DNA of 46,243 bases, taken from assembly GCF_024213555.1 (NCBI RefSeq), contig NZ_JANAVO010000025.1:1-46243 (forward strand). Direction: 5' to 3'. Of this stretch, positions 32,901 through 40,510 are shown in pieces; positions within the stretch are counted from its first letter, which is position 1, and the number at the start of each line of letters is the position of its first letter. This stretch comes from Allokutzneria sp. A3M-2-11 16 (lineage in GTDB: Bacteria; Actinomycetota; Actinomycetes; Mycobacteriales; Pseudonocardiaceae). The notes below the pieces were generated by a model. That model saw nothing but the letters and a program-made list of their open reading frames with translations. It was not told the DNA's origin and made no database searches. The position numbers were made by a program, and so were the translations under genes.

Positions 32901-34368
32901 GCGGCGGGGTTTCGACGCGGGGCAGTGGCGGCTCGGCGGCAGCCCTGGCCGCGCGCCCGGTGGCCGTCTCGACAGGAACGTCGGCGGGGGGCTCGGTGGG
33001 CGCGAGCGGTTCGGGGAAGGCGGAATCCCAGGGCACGTCGAGGATCTCGTCCTCGGCGCGGCGGTGCCTGCCGCGCGGCCGGGGGCTCGGCGTGCTGAGC
33101 GTGGACTCGATCGCCTGCACGACGGCGCGCCGTCTGCGAGCGGGCTTCGGGGCCTTGGGCACCACGGACATGCCGTTGGCCGCGGGCTGCTCCTTGAGCC
33201 GGACCGCGCCGGTCACCGGGTCGGACTCCACGACCCGGTCCAGCTGGTTCAGCATCTCGGTGTCACCGGCCTCGGCCGCGTGCCGCACGGCCTCGCTGAA
33301 CTGTTCGTTCGCGGACACCATGTTCCCTTCAGCGCGGGCGGTCAGCGCGGCGCGCACCGCCCTGGCCAGGTCGGACTTGCCCAGCACCGCCGCGACCATC
33401 GGGTCGAGCGGCAGGGTGCGGCCGATCTCCTCACTCCAGCTCGCGGTGACCAGGCCCGCGGCGAGCGGGACGAACTCGCCCGGTTCTCCCGCCGTGGCGG
33501 GCCGGACCAGCCGCGCCCTGGTCGCGATCACGGACTGGCCGGAGCCGGAGGGTTCCAGTTCGACGCGCAGGTGGTACTCGCGCCGCTCGGCCCCCCACGC
33601 GTCGGTGCGGTAGCCGAGCCTGCCACGGCGCTGCGTCAGGTCCACGTGCACGGGGTGGACCTGTTCCAGCAGGCGGACGCGGGCGCCCTTGGGCAGCCAC
33701 AGGCGCAGCGCGGTGTCGCTGACCGACTTGGTCATCATCCCGGCGACCGCGCTGACCAGGTTGGTGGGCAGCCGCGCGGGGTCGGCGACCAGTTCGACCG
33801 AGCCGCCCAGCCTGCCCGCGATCGTGCGCAGCCCGCCGACGTCGCTGTTCTCGCCGACCGCGACGCAGTCGCAGACGAAGTGCCCGGCGCACGCCTCGGC
33901 GGCCCGCGCGAGCTCCCGCTCGTCCTCACCGCTGTCACGCGCCGTGACCAGCAGGGCGTGGCGAACGGCACCCTCGTGTTCGACGAACAGTCGATCCGCC
34001 AGCGCCAGCCAGTCGCGCATCGTGGCCGAACCGCTGCCGGGCGTCACGATGGACACGGCGGCCTTGGCGACGGCGCGGTTCTCCGGGGTCGCCGGGCACA
34101 GCTGGCGACCGACCGGGAAGGCCATCCGGGACCCGGCGAGCACGGCGAAGGCGACCCCGTCCGGGAGGGCGTCGACGGCGGCCATGACGGCCTGCTTCAG
34201 GTGGGCCGAGCCGTCGAAGATGATCACTTCGGCGGCCGGGGGCGGTTCCGAGGGCGCGGCGGGGAGCGGGGTGGCGCGGACCGAGAGCACCGCGTCGAGC
34301 TCGCGGGTGCCCGGCGGCAGGTGCTCGTTGTGCGAGACCTCGATGTCGAATCCGAGTCGCTCGCGCAT
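29980..34368 (-). CDS. vWA-like / hexapeptide-repeat / CHAT domain protein
   Basis: 1462 residues from ATG at 34368, with GAAGG seven bases upstream; the frame is open further upstream but lacks homology. Residues about 45-215 look like a von Willebrand A domain with a degenerate MIDAS (FDGSAH instead of DxSxS). Residues about 480-680 are a Pro/Glu-rich linker built on the hexapeptide LP(S/R)VE(T/A/P). The C-terminal 270 residues are a CHAT (caspase-like) domain: H1327 in YFYSHGG, but the expected Cys position near 1371 reads FLNTSK, with no Cys. The peptidase is therefore probably inactive or altered. TTVLKR occurs twice in the linker. Role unknown; CHAT proteins are often in cell-death or signalling modules. 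Confidence 0.8.
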   Translation of the reverse strand: MRERLGFDIEVSHNEHLPPGTRELDAVLSVRATPLPAAPSEPPPAAEVIIFDGSAHLKQAVMAAVDALPDGVAFAVLAGSRMAFPVGRQLCPATPENRAVAKAAVSIVTPGSGSATMRDWLALADRLFVEHEGAVRHALLVTARDSGEDERELARAAEACAGHFVCDCVAVGENSDVGGLRTIAGRLGGSVELVADPARLPTNLVSAVAGMMTKSVSDTALRLWLPKGARVRLLEQVHPVHVDLTQRRGRLGYRTDAWGAERREYHLRVELEPSGSGQSVIATRARLVRPATAGEPGEFVPLAAGLVTASWSEEIGRTLPLDPMVAAVLGKSDLARAVRAALTARAEGNMVSANEQFSEAVRHAAEAGDTEMLNQLDRVVESDPVTGAVRLKEQPAANGMSVVPKAPKPARRRRAVVQAIESTLSTPSPRPRGRHRRAEDEILDVPWDSAFPEPLAPTEPPADVPVETATGRAARAAAEPPLPRVETPPPSDSLSSGEFLPPGESLPRVEALPAVEPSLSTETPPSVDSLPRVEALPLVEPLPPVEPQPPVEPRSAVEPQPSGEALPSITALPPGESLPRIEAPPSVEPLPSVETLPSVERLPSAETPSPAEPLPRVEAPPRVEERSPVEQPPPVKARSRVARPSRPATPPPSETPLPRVEAPPSFEPTPSAEVSRGDALRDTEARPAASHAENTEEPEPSTVDASTGSWGGWPSMATSPNGTTPQQPSTAETTVLKRARRKHALPTGETPRIKKLLSQVSAPEPQKTTVLKREPAATVALSRSENPPPAEAAPTTVVAQPTMIAKAPATANGAANGASPAIAAPTVVAPAPWATASSPVMSSPVMSSPAIPVPAMHPAHPAQASRPAIPRPASPQLSAPHPIPTSGGRTSGPWPAQVTTVRTGLALPADPRKDLDAGLGVPAAQNFWFWVEIQAPPPVTGAEDAVLSVALFEFPGEFAIKQDAALGQIRLGADGSSTVLRQPSIVQDGTRLCFPVTSPYTLGPARVRCNVYWRQTLVQSILVHVQITAKPVPCPNAMTSTVDYRVADPAETLSMPQVPEHSGSLLLTGDGRGSQSVRLVASDGRETLRAETSLGEHQLAEEIRLARGALNRVAWASAEPWRAGLEYRYAKPPTVEQFTLDLGLLATHGRRLYQLLMSGVPEHVGAAFAKPGFVQIPLAPSSRHVLPTALIYDLPLDIGSPVLRLCADFLAAVQRGGLYGSPCFLRTCAHARQPDPTTVCPGGFWGFRHALGLPVSVGLGPSLPPTLPSGNGVGLAGGVYRGFASAEEHSAALRRMLPWRGFQLGETHERTLSELDSDPQVVYFYSHGGVDGDTPFLRVGTDSEEPLTPADLRQRRLRWQRSRPLVFLNTSKVTGMRPERAMGLVGYFVNEALASGVIGTETTVFEELADEFGQEVLRSFVINRDAIGVAVMRARIALLAKGNPLGLAYVPFVSPSIGLAAG
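32340..32930 (-). repeat. Coding hexapeptide repeat (18-bp units), LPxVEx
   Basis: About 25-30 imperfect copies of a six-residue unit (LPSVET, LPRVEA, LPPVEP) encode the linker of the vWA-CHAT protein. At 32550-32600 the DNA is an almost exact 18-bp tandem repeat of TTTCCACCGAAGGCAGCG. The repeat number is likely to vary between strains. Confidence 0.75.
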
Positions 34369-34550
34369 CTCCTGGCCTTCCCGGGACGTCGTCAGCGGGC
34401 CGTGCTCTGCGGAGCGCTGCTCACCGTCGGCGGGACCACGAAACGCTCCTCCAGATGGGTGCGAACCGAACACGAGGCAGCACACATGGTTGCACGCCAT
34501 CCCTCGACCGCGTGAGACGCAATCACATCCATGGAACCCGATCCGGGAAC

Positions 34551-34594
34551 TTAGCACTCTCCGCACTTGTCGTATGATGTACGGTATGGTGTAC
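34551..34594 (+). promoter_or_regulatory. Promoter of the SnoaL-like gene with overlapping TetR-type operator
   Basis: A -35-like TTAGCA (34551-34556), a 16-base spacer and TATGAT (34573-34578) form a plausible promoter. A 23-bp sequence at 34572-34594 matches the perfect palindrome at 36002-36024 in 17 of 23 positions and covers the -10 element, as expected for repression. Confidence 0.6.
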
Positions 34595-34615
34595 GGCGAA
34601 CGAGGAGGAGAGCAG

Positions 34616-35056
34616 ATGTCAGGTGTGCCGGAGTCGGTCGCGGACAGTGGCGCGTTCCAGCCGAGCGAACAGGACGTGGCGAGCGTGCACGCGTGGTTCG
34701 CCGAGTACGACGCCCACGCCGCCGCCGGTGACGTGGAGAAGATGGCCGATATGGCGATGTACCCGCTGAACGTGGTCAGCGACTCGCCGGAGGGCAACGG
34801 CGCGGCCGCGCAGTGGGCGCGCGCGGGCTTCGTCGAGTCGATGAAGCACGTCGTCGGCGGCGCGGGCGAGGTGAAGATGGAGTCGGTCCGGAAGCCGATC
34901 TTCCTGACCGGCAAGCTGGTCGTCGTCATCACCGAGGCGACCTTCACGACGGCCGAAGGGGCCCAGGACGTCCGCTACGCCGACGTCCTGGTCAAGGTCG
35001 ACGACAGGTGGCTGTTCCAGACGATGATCCAGGGCGGCTGGGGCGAGAACCTCTAG
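34616..35056 (+). CDS. SnoaL/NTF2-like small protein
   Basis: 146 residues from ATG at 34616 with a strong GAGGAGGAGA. The chain has the NTF2-like shape: an N-terminal helix (DVASVHAWFAEYDAHAAAGDVEKMADM), YPLNVVSD, a long beta meander and YADVLVKVDDRWLFQTMI at the end. Members include polyketide cyclases, isomerases and non-enzymatic ligand binders; no clear catalytic pair is visible. The TetR-type site over its promoter links it to the ABC exporter operon. Confidence 0.85.
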   Translation: MSGVPESVADSGAFQPSEQDVASVHAWFAEYDAHAAAGDVEKMADMAMYPLNVVSDSPEGNGAAAQWARAGFVESMKHVVGGAGEVKMESVRKPIFLTGKLVVVITEATFTTAEGAQDVRYADVLVKVDDRWLFQTMIQGGWGENL

Positions 35057-35074
35057 TCCCAGCCGGGTAGGGGC

Positions 35075-35196
35075 GTCTTCAAGTACCCCCGACCCCCTCC
35101 GCGGCAGTCGCAAACCGCCCCCAACCCCGGCGACGGACTCCAGGGGTTGGGGGCGGTTTTCGGTCGTGACAAGGGGGGTCGGTAGGACTTGAAGAC
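35075..35196. terminator. Bidirectional terminator in a nested inverted repeat
   Basis: The inner hairpin has 17-bp perfect arms at 35112-35128 and 35143-35159 and ends in TTTT on the plus strand and in a T-run on the minus strand. Outer arms near 35075-35098 and 35172-35196 (GTCTTCAAGT and its complement) extend the pairing imperfectly. It lies between the convergent SnoaL-like and TetR genes. Confidence 0.85.
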
Positions 35197-35199
35197 GGG

Positions 35200-35955
35200 C
35201 TAACGGCGGTTCACCAGGGATTCGATGCCGTCGAGGATGCGGGCGAGGCCGAACTCGAAGGCGTGGTCGGGGTTGACGGCGGCGTTGTGCGCCTCGCCCG
35301 CGGCCACGCCGACCGCCGCGGCCAGCGGGTAGGTCTCCGGGTCGGACATGCGGGCCAGGAACGGTTGGTGCGCCTGCCACCACTTCTCGTCGGTCATGCC
35401 CGTGTGCTGCTCGGCCTGCGCGGTGTCCACGCTCGTGCGGGCCGCGCCGTGGACGAAGCCGAGCACCAGGGTGATCACCGAGTCCATCTCCACCATGGTC
35501 AGCCCGATGCCGTCGACCGCGCGCAGCTCGTAGTCGTACTTCGCGATCATGTTCGGCCCGAGCACCGGCCGGTTCGCCGCGACCTGGAGCAGCCACGGGT
35601 GCCGCAGGTAGAGCTTGTGGTTCTCCCTGGCCACCTGCTCCAGCCGGACGCGCCACGGTTCGCCGCCGAGGTCGGGGCGCGCGGTCTCGCCGCACACCAT
35701 GTCCTGCATGACGTCGAACAGCTCGCCCTTGCCGGGGACGTGGGTGTAGAGCGACATCGTCCCGACGCCGAGCTGCTCGGCCACGCGGCGCATGGACAGC
35801 GCGCCGAGCCCTTCGCGGTCGGCGACCTCGATCGCGGCCCGCACGATGCCGTCGACGCTGAGGTCCGTCCTGCCCTTCCTGGCGCTGCGTTCCGCGGTGC
35901 GCCACAGCAGCGCGAGGCTCCGGGCCGGGTCTCCCGTACCGCTGTATTCGGCCAT
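35200..35955 (-). CDS. TetR/AcrR-family transcriptional repressor
   Basis: 251 residues. The N-terminal TetR HTH reads LSVDGIVRAAIEVADREGLGALSMRRVAEQLGVGTMSLYTHVPGK (residues about 32-76), and the rest is an all-helical ligand-binding domain of the type often found with drug exporters. GGAAGG lies six bases before the ATG. It is divergent from the DrrAB-like operon with a 23-bp palindrome between them, so it probably represses both its own gene and the exporter and is released by the exported compound. Confidence 0.92.
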   Translation of the reverse strand: MAEYSGTGDPARSLALLWRTAERSARKGRTDLSVDGIVRAAIEVADREGLGALSMRRVAEQLGVGTMSLYTHVPGKGELFDVMQDMVCGETARPDLGGEPWRVRLEQVARENHKLYLRHPWLLQVAANRPVLGPNMIAKYDYELRAVDGIGLTMVEMDSVITLVLGFVHGAARTSVDTAQAEQHTGMTDEKWWQAHQPFLARMSDPETYPLAAAVGVAAGEAHNAAVNPDHAFEFGLARILDGIESLVNRR

Positions 35956-36001
35956 GTAACGCCTTCCGCTCTGCCGACGACTAGGTCATCGTAGCTTCTC
36001 G

Positions 36002-36024
36002 GTACGTTGTACGGTACAACGTAC
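36002..36024. promoter_or_regulatory. Perfect 23-bp palindrome, TetR operator
   Basis: GTACGTTGTAC, one central base, and its exact reverse complement lie between the divergent TetR and ABC genes. A 17/23 copy occurs at 34572-34594. A fully symmetric site of this length in the TetR promoter region is strong evidence for the repressor binding site. Confidence 0.85.
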
Positions 36025-36049
36025 GGGCAAGCGCGGTGAAGGGAGACCG

Positions 36050-36997
36050 ATGGGTTCGGAGACGGCGGTGCGCGCCGAGGGACTGACCAAGCGCTACGGC
36101 GGCACGACCGTGCTCGACGGCGTGGACCTGCGTCTGGAGCGAGGTCGGGTGCTCGGGCTGCTCGGGCAGAACGGCGCGGGCAAGACCACGACCGCGCGGG
36201 TGCTGACCACGCTGCTCAAGGCCGACTCCGGCCGCGCGGAGGTGGCGGGCTTCGACGTCGCCACCGAGGCGCGGCGGGTGCGGGCGAGCATCGGGCTGGT
36301 CGGCCAGCACGCGGCGGTGGACGAGGTGCTCAACGGCCGCGACAACCTGGTCATGTTCGCCCGGCTGCACGGGTTGCGTCCGAGTGCGGCGCGTGCACGG
36401 GCGAACGAGCTGCTGGAGCGCTTCCGGCTCGGTGACGCGGCGAAGCGGCCGGTCGGCAAGTACTCGGGCGGGATGCGGCGGCGGCTCGACCTGGCCGCGA
36501 GCCTGGTGTGCACACCGAAGGTGCTCTTCCTCGACGAGCCGACCACGGGCCTGGACCCGCACAGCCGCGCCGAGGTGTGGGCGGAGGTGCGCGCGCTGGT
36601 CGCGGCGGGCACCTCGGTGCTGCTCACCACGCAGTACCTGGAGGAGGCCGACCAGCTCGCCGACCACATCGCGGTGATGGCGGCGGGCCGGGTGATCGCG
36701 GAGGGCAGCCCGGCCGCGCTCAAGGCGGACCTGGGCGGCGACCGGATCGAGGTGGTGCTGCACGAGGCGGCGGACCTCGCGCGGGCGCAGGCGGTGATCG
36801 CCGCCACGACCGGCGAAGAACCCTTGGTGGACAACGACACCCGCATGATCGGCGCACCGGTGGACGATCGGGTCCGCACGCTCACGCGGACGGTCAACGC
36901 GCTGCACGACGCGGGCATCGACGTCGAGGACGTGACGCTGCGCCGTCCGACCCTCGACGAGGTTTTCCTGCACCTGACCGGGAAGGAGGCCGCGTGA
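36050..36997 (+). CDS. ABC transporter ATP-binding protein, DrrA-like
   Basis: 315 residues. Walker A GQNGAGKTT, signature YSGGMRRRLDLAASLV, Walker B VLFLDEPTTGLDP, and the D/H loops are all present. The C-terminal tail (about 230-315, ending RRPTLDEVFLHLTGKEAA) is the extension typical of DrrA/CcmA-type drug exporters. GAAGGGA precedes the ATG. It overlaps the permease start by GTGA, so the pair forms one ABC-2 exporter. The substrate is unknown. Confidence 0.93.
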   Translation: MGSETAVRAEGLTKRYGGTTVLDGVDLRLERGRVLGLLGQNGAGKTTTARVLTTLLKADSGRAEVAGFDVATEARRVRASIGLVGQHAAVDEVLNGRDNLVMFARLHGLRPSAARARANELLERFRLGDAAKRPVGKYSGGMRRRLDLAASLVCTPKVLFLDEPTTGLDPHSRAEVWAEVRALVAAGTSVLLTTQYLEEADQLADHIAVMAAGRVIAEGSPAALKADLGGDRIEVVLHEAADLARAQAVIAATTGEEPLVDNDTRMIGAPVDDRVRTLTRTVNALHDAGIDVEDVTLRRPTLDEVFLHLTGKEAA

Positions 36998-37773
36998 ACA
37001 GGCTCGCGGCCGACACGTGGACGTTGACCCAGCGCGATCTGCGGCACTGGGTCGCCCAGCCGACGCCGGTGGTCATCGGGCTGCTGTTCCCGGTGATGAC
37101 CGTGCTGATGTTCGGGTTTCTCTTCGGCGGCGCGCTTTCCGTGCCCGGCGGCGGGAACTACCGCGAGTTCCTGATGCCGGGGATGTTCGCGCTCACGATG
37201 GTCTTCAGCATGGAGTCGACCATGGCGGCCGTGGTCACCGACGCCCAGCGCGGGGTCACCGACCGGTTCCGGTCGATGCCGATGGCGTCCTCGGCGGTGC
37301 TGCTCGGCCGCAGCTGCGCGGACATGCTCAACGCCGCCGTGGGGCTCGTCGTGCTCGTCGTCTGCGGCCTGCTCGTCGGCTGGCGGTCGAACGGGAGCTT
37401 CGGGGCGACGGTGCTGGCGTTCGCGCTGTTGTTGCTGCTGAGGTTCGCACTGATCTGGGTCGGCATCTACCTCGGGTTGCTGATGAACGGCCCCGAAGCC
37501 CTCGCCGCGGCGCAGATCCTGGTGTGGCCCTTGGGTTTCCTGTCGAGCGCGTTCGTCTCGCCGGACACCATGCCGGGCTGGCTGGGCACCGTCGCGGAGT
37601 GGAACCCGCTCTCCGCGACGGTCGCGGCGACCCGGACCTTGTTCGGCAACCCCGGCGTCGGGACGTCCTGGGCGGCGGAGAACGCGGCCGTTTTCGCCGT
37701 CGTGTGGCCGATCCTGCTCGTGGTGATCTTCCTCCCCTTGTCCGTGCGCCGCTACCGCGCTTTGAGCCACTAG
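36994..37773 (+). CDS. ABC-2 type permease, DrrB-like
   Basis: 259 residues from GTG at 36994, the start that overlaps the ATPase stop and keeps the family N-terminus (LTQRDLRHWVAQPTPVVIGLLFPVMTVLMFGFLFGG). Six transmembrane helices are expected, with the conserved cytoplasmic segment DAQRGVTDRFRSMPMASSAVLLGR and the terminal VRRYRAL. It forms the membrane channel of the exporter. Confidence 0.92.
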   Translation: MNRLAADTWTLTQRDLRHWVAQPTPVVIGLLFPVMTVLMFGFLFGGALSVPGGGNYREFLMPGMFALTMVFSMESTMAAVVTDAQRGVTDRFRSMPMASSAVLLGRSCADMLNAAVGLVVLVVCGLLVGWRSNGSFGATVLAFALLLLLRFALIWVGIYLGLLMNGPEALAAAQILVWPLGFLSSAFVSPDTMPGWLGTVAEWNPLSATVAATRTLFGNPGVGTSWAAENAAVFAVVWPILLVVIFLPLSVRRYRALSH

Positions 37774-37781
37774 GAGCCTTG

Positions 37782-40019
37782 TTGCACATCGAGATCACCG
37801 GCGCGCGGGAGAACAACCTCAAGGACGTGTCGCTGCGCATCCCCAAACACGCGATCACCGTGTTCACCGGCGTTTCCGGCTCCGGCAAGTCCTCACTGGT
37901 CTTCGACACGATCGCGGCGGAGGCGCAGCGGCAGCTGGGCGAGACGTTCTCCACCTTCATCCGCAACCTGCTGCCGGGCTACGGTCAGCCGGACGTGGAC
38001 GCGATCGAGAACATCTCGGCGGCGATCGTGATCGACCAGAAGCCGCTGCGCGGCAGCTCACGGTCCACAGTGGGCACTGCGACGGAGATCTACTCGTTGC
38101 TGCGCCTGCTGTTCTCTCGCGCGGGCAAGCCGTTCGTCGGCTATTCCAACGCGTTCTCCTTCAACGATCCCGCGGGCATGTGCCCGGAGTGCGACGGGCT
38201 CGGCGAGGCGGTGCGGCTGGACCTGGACAAATTCCTGGACCGATCGAGGTCGCTCAACGACGGCGCGCTGCTGCACCCGAACTTCGCGGTCGGCGGGTGG
38301 TACTGGAAAACCTATGCGGCGTCGGGGCTTTTCGACCTGGACAAGCCGCTTTCCGAGTACAGCGAGCAGGAATGGCAGGTCCTGCTGCACGGAGCGGACG
38401 CGAAGGTCGCGCTCGCCTGGCAAGGTGGTGAGATCAACTCCGCATATGAGGGGCTGGTCGAGAAGTTCACCCGGCTGTACATCAAGAAGGACGCCGGGGA
38501 GATGTCGGAACGCAATCGCGCTGTGTTCCAACGCTTCGTGAAGACGGCGACCTGCACGCTGTGCGAAGGCGGACGGCTGACGCGAGCCGCGCTGGAGTGC
38601 GAGTTCAACGGCTACACCATCGTTCAGCTGAGTGCTATGGAGGCGACCGAACTCGCTGCGGTGCTTGAGGAATTCCATGACGAAACAGTCACACCTGTTC
38701 GGGACAGCCTGCGTGATCGTGTGCGGCGGCTGATCGGCATCGGGCTGGGCTACCTCAGCCTGGACCGGCCCACGGGCACGCTCTCCGGGGGTGAGGCGCA
38801 GCGCGTGAAGATGGTGCGGCACCTCAACAGCAGCCTCACGGACATGATCTACATCCTGGACGAGCCGAGCGTCGGCCTGCACCCACGCGATGTGCGGCGG
38901 CTCAACGAACTGCTGATCCAGTTGCGGAACAAGGGGAACACGGTACTCGTCGTCGAGCACGACCCCGACGTCATCGAGGTGGCCGACCACGTGGTGGACA
39001 TGGGCCCGCATGCGGGCACACGCGGTGGAACGGTCGTCTTCGAAGGCTCGGTCGCTGGTCTCAAAGAGGCCGGAACGCTCACCGGAACCCATATGCGGCA
39101 ACAACTTCAGTCGAAGAAAGAGGTTCGGAAGCCGATCGGGCGGATCGCGATCACGGACTTCAGCTCGCACAACGTCAAGGGCCTTTCCGTTGACGTGCCG
39201 ACCGGAGTGCTGACCGTCGTCACGGGGGTGGCGGGCTCGGGCAAGAGCACGCTGATCAACGAAGGTTTCCGCGCGGCCTGCCCGGACGCGATCACGATCG
39301 ACCAGACGGCGGTGGCCACGTCGATCCGCTCCACTCCGGCGACCTACACCGGCATGATGGACGAGATCCGCAAGTTGTTCGCGCGCGCCAACAAGGTCAG
39401 CGCGTCGTTGTTCAGCTTCAACTCGGCAGGGGCGTGCGGGAACTGCCAGGGGCTCGGTGTGGTCTACACCGACCTCGCGTTCCTCGAAGGGCTCAAATCG
39501 GTGTGCGAGCAGTGCCAGGGCAGGCGGTTCACGCCCGAGGTGCTGGCGAAAACCCTTCGTGGCGCGTCGATCGCGGACGTGCTCGGGATGAGCGTCGCGG
39601 AGGCGGTGGAGTTCTTCACCGAGGACAAGCTCACCCGCGTGCTGCGCGCGCTCGCCGATGTCGGCCTGGACTACCTGACCCTCGGGCAGCCGCTGAGCAC
39701 GCTGTCCGGCGGTGAGTGCCAGCGCATCAAGCTGGCGACACAGCTGCACCGCTCCGGGGCCACGTACGTGCTGGACGAGCCGACGACCGGCCTGCACATG
39801 TCGGACGTCGCGCACCTGCTGGGAGTGCTGGAACGCTTGGTGGACAAGGGCGGCACGGTGGTGGTGATCGAGCACAACCTCGACGTGGTCCGCAATGCCG
39901 ACTGGGTGGTCGACCTGGGGCCGGAGGCGGGCGCGCACGGCGGGCGGGTCGTGTTCGAGGGCACTCCGGCGGAGTTGCTCTCGGCGAGTACCCACACCGC
40001 GGAGGCGTTGCGCGGTTAA
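37782..40019 (+). CDS. UvrA-like ABC protein, DrrC-type
   Basis: 745 residues from TTG at 37782, with AGGAG five bases upstream. Two ABC cassettes are present: Walker A GVSGSGKSS and GVAGSGKST, signatures TLSGGEAQRVKM and TLSGGECQRIKL, Walker B YILDEPSVGLHP and YVLDEPTTGLHM. Cys pairs of the UvrA zinc modules remain (CPECDGLG, CTLCEGG, CGNCQGLG, CEQCQGR). It is about 200 residues shorter than housekeeping UvrA, which fits DrrC-like resistance proteins that act on DNA-bound drugs. It is the third gene of the TetR-controlled operon. Confidence 0.88.
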   Translation: MHIEITGARENNLKDVSLRIPKHAITVFTGVSGSGKSSLVFDTIAAEAQRQLGETFSTFIRNLLPGYGQPDVDAIENISAAIVIDQKPLRGSSRSTVGTATEIYSLLRLLFSRAGKPFVGYSNAFSFNDPAGMCPECDGLGEAVRLDLDKFLDRSRSLNDGALLHPNFAVGGWYWKTYAASGLFDLDKPLSEYSEQEWQVLLHGADAKVALAWQGGEINSAYEGLVEKFTRLYIKKDAGEMSERNRAVFQRFVKTATCTLCEGGRLTRAALECEFNGYTIVQLSAMEATELAAVLEEFHDETVTPVRDSLRDRVRRLIGIGLGYLSLDRPTGTLSGGEAQRVKMVRHLNSSLTDMIYILDEPSVGLHPRDVRRLNELLIQLRNKGNTVLVVEHDPDVIEVADHVVDMGPHAGTRGGTVVFEGSVAGLKEAGTLTGTHMRQQLQSKKEVRKPIGRIAITDFSSHNVKGLSVDVPTGVLTVVTGVAGSGKSTLINEGFRAACPDAITIDQTAVATSIRSTPATYTGMMDEIRKLFARANKVSASLFSFNSAGACGNCQGLGVVYTDLAFLEGLKSVCEQCQGRRFTPEVLAKTLRGASIADVLGMSVAEAVEFFTEDKLTRVLRALADVGLDYLTLGQPLSTLSGGECQRIKLATQLHRSGATYVLDEPTTGLHMSDVAHLLGVLERLVDKGGTVVVIEHNLDVVRNADWVVDLGPEAGAHGGRVVFEGTPAELLSASTHTAEALRG

Positions 40020-40027
40020 ATGATGCC

Positions 40028-40501
40028 GTGGTGGAGATCGAGGTCCTGCGTCGCACGCGGAAGCTCTCGGTGGCGCTGACGGCGCTGCTGGGAATGTGGT
40101 TCTTCGGCAACCTGTACGAGCAGATCGTGTGGAACCCGCAGCTGCTCGCCGACCCGAGACCCGGTTCTCTCGTCGGTGAACTGGCCTGGGGGAGCCCGGT
40201 TTTCTACTACCTCCCCTGGGTGCCGATCACGTTCATCGCCGCTGCGGCGCTGCGCGTGCGGTTCGGCGCGGCGGTTCCGGCAGGAGTGCGGCGGGCGTGG
40301 AACCTCGGCCTCGGCGCGCTCGCGGTCGGGCTCGCGATCAAGGTTGTGCTGGTGACCCGGGTGAACCCGGTTTTCCGTGATGCGGCGGCGACTTCCGCGC
40401 AGGTGCACGACAACGCCGTTGTCTGGGCTTTCGCCAACGGCGTTGTCGTGCTCGCTGTCGCCGCCGCCCTGTACTTCTTCACGGCTTGGCGGCGGGTCTA
40501 G
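40028..40501 (+). CDS. Small four-helix membrane protein, last gene of the exporter operon
   Basis: 157 residues from GTG at 40028 (the next GTG at 40031 is equally possible), eight bases after the DrrC-like stop. Four hydrophobic helices are seen, with the loops WFFGNLYEQIVWNP and SPVFYYLPWVPITF. I do not recognise the family. Position suggests it belongs to the export or resistance function. Confidence 0.7.
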   Translation: MVEIEVLRRTRKLSVALTALLGMWFFGNLYEQIVWNPQLLADPRPGSLVGELAWGSPVFYYLPWVPITFIAAAALRVRFGAAVPAGVRRAWNLGLGALAVGLAIKVVLVTRVNPVFRDAAATSAQVHDNAVVWAFANGVVVLAVAAALYFFTAWRRV

Positions 40502-40510
40502 CGTTTCCTG

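Noticed and set aside
34369-34947. N-terminal extension of the vWA-CHAT protein
   Set aside because: The frame is open upstream but low in homology, runs across the divergent SnoaL-like gene, and the ATG at 34368 has its own ribosome binding site.
37782-40019. Housekeeping excinuclease UvrA
   Set aside because: At 745 residues it is about 200 shorter than UvrA, starts in an exporter operon behind a TetR operator, and fits DrrC-type proteins better.
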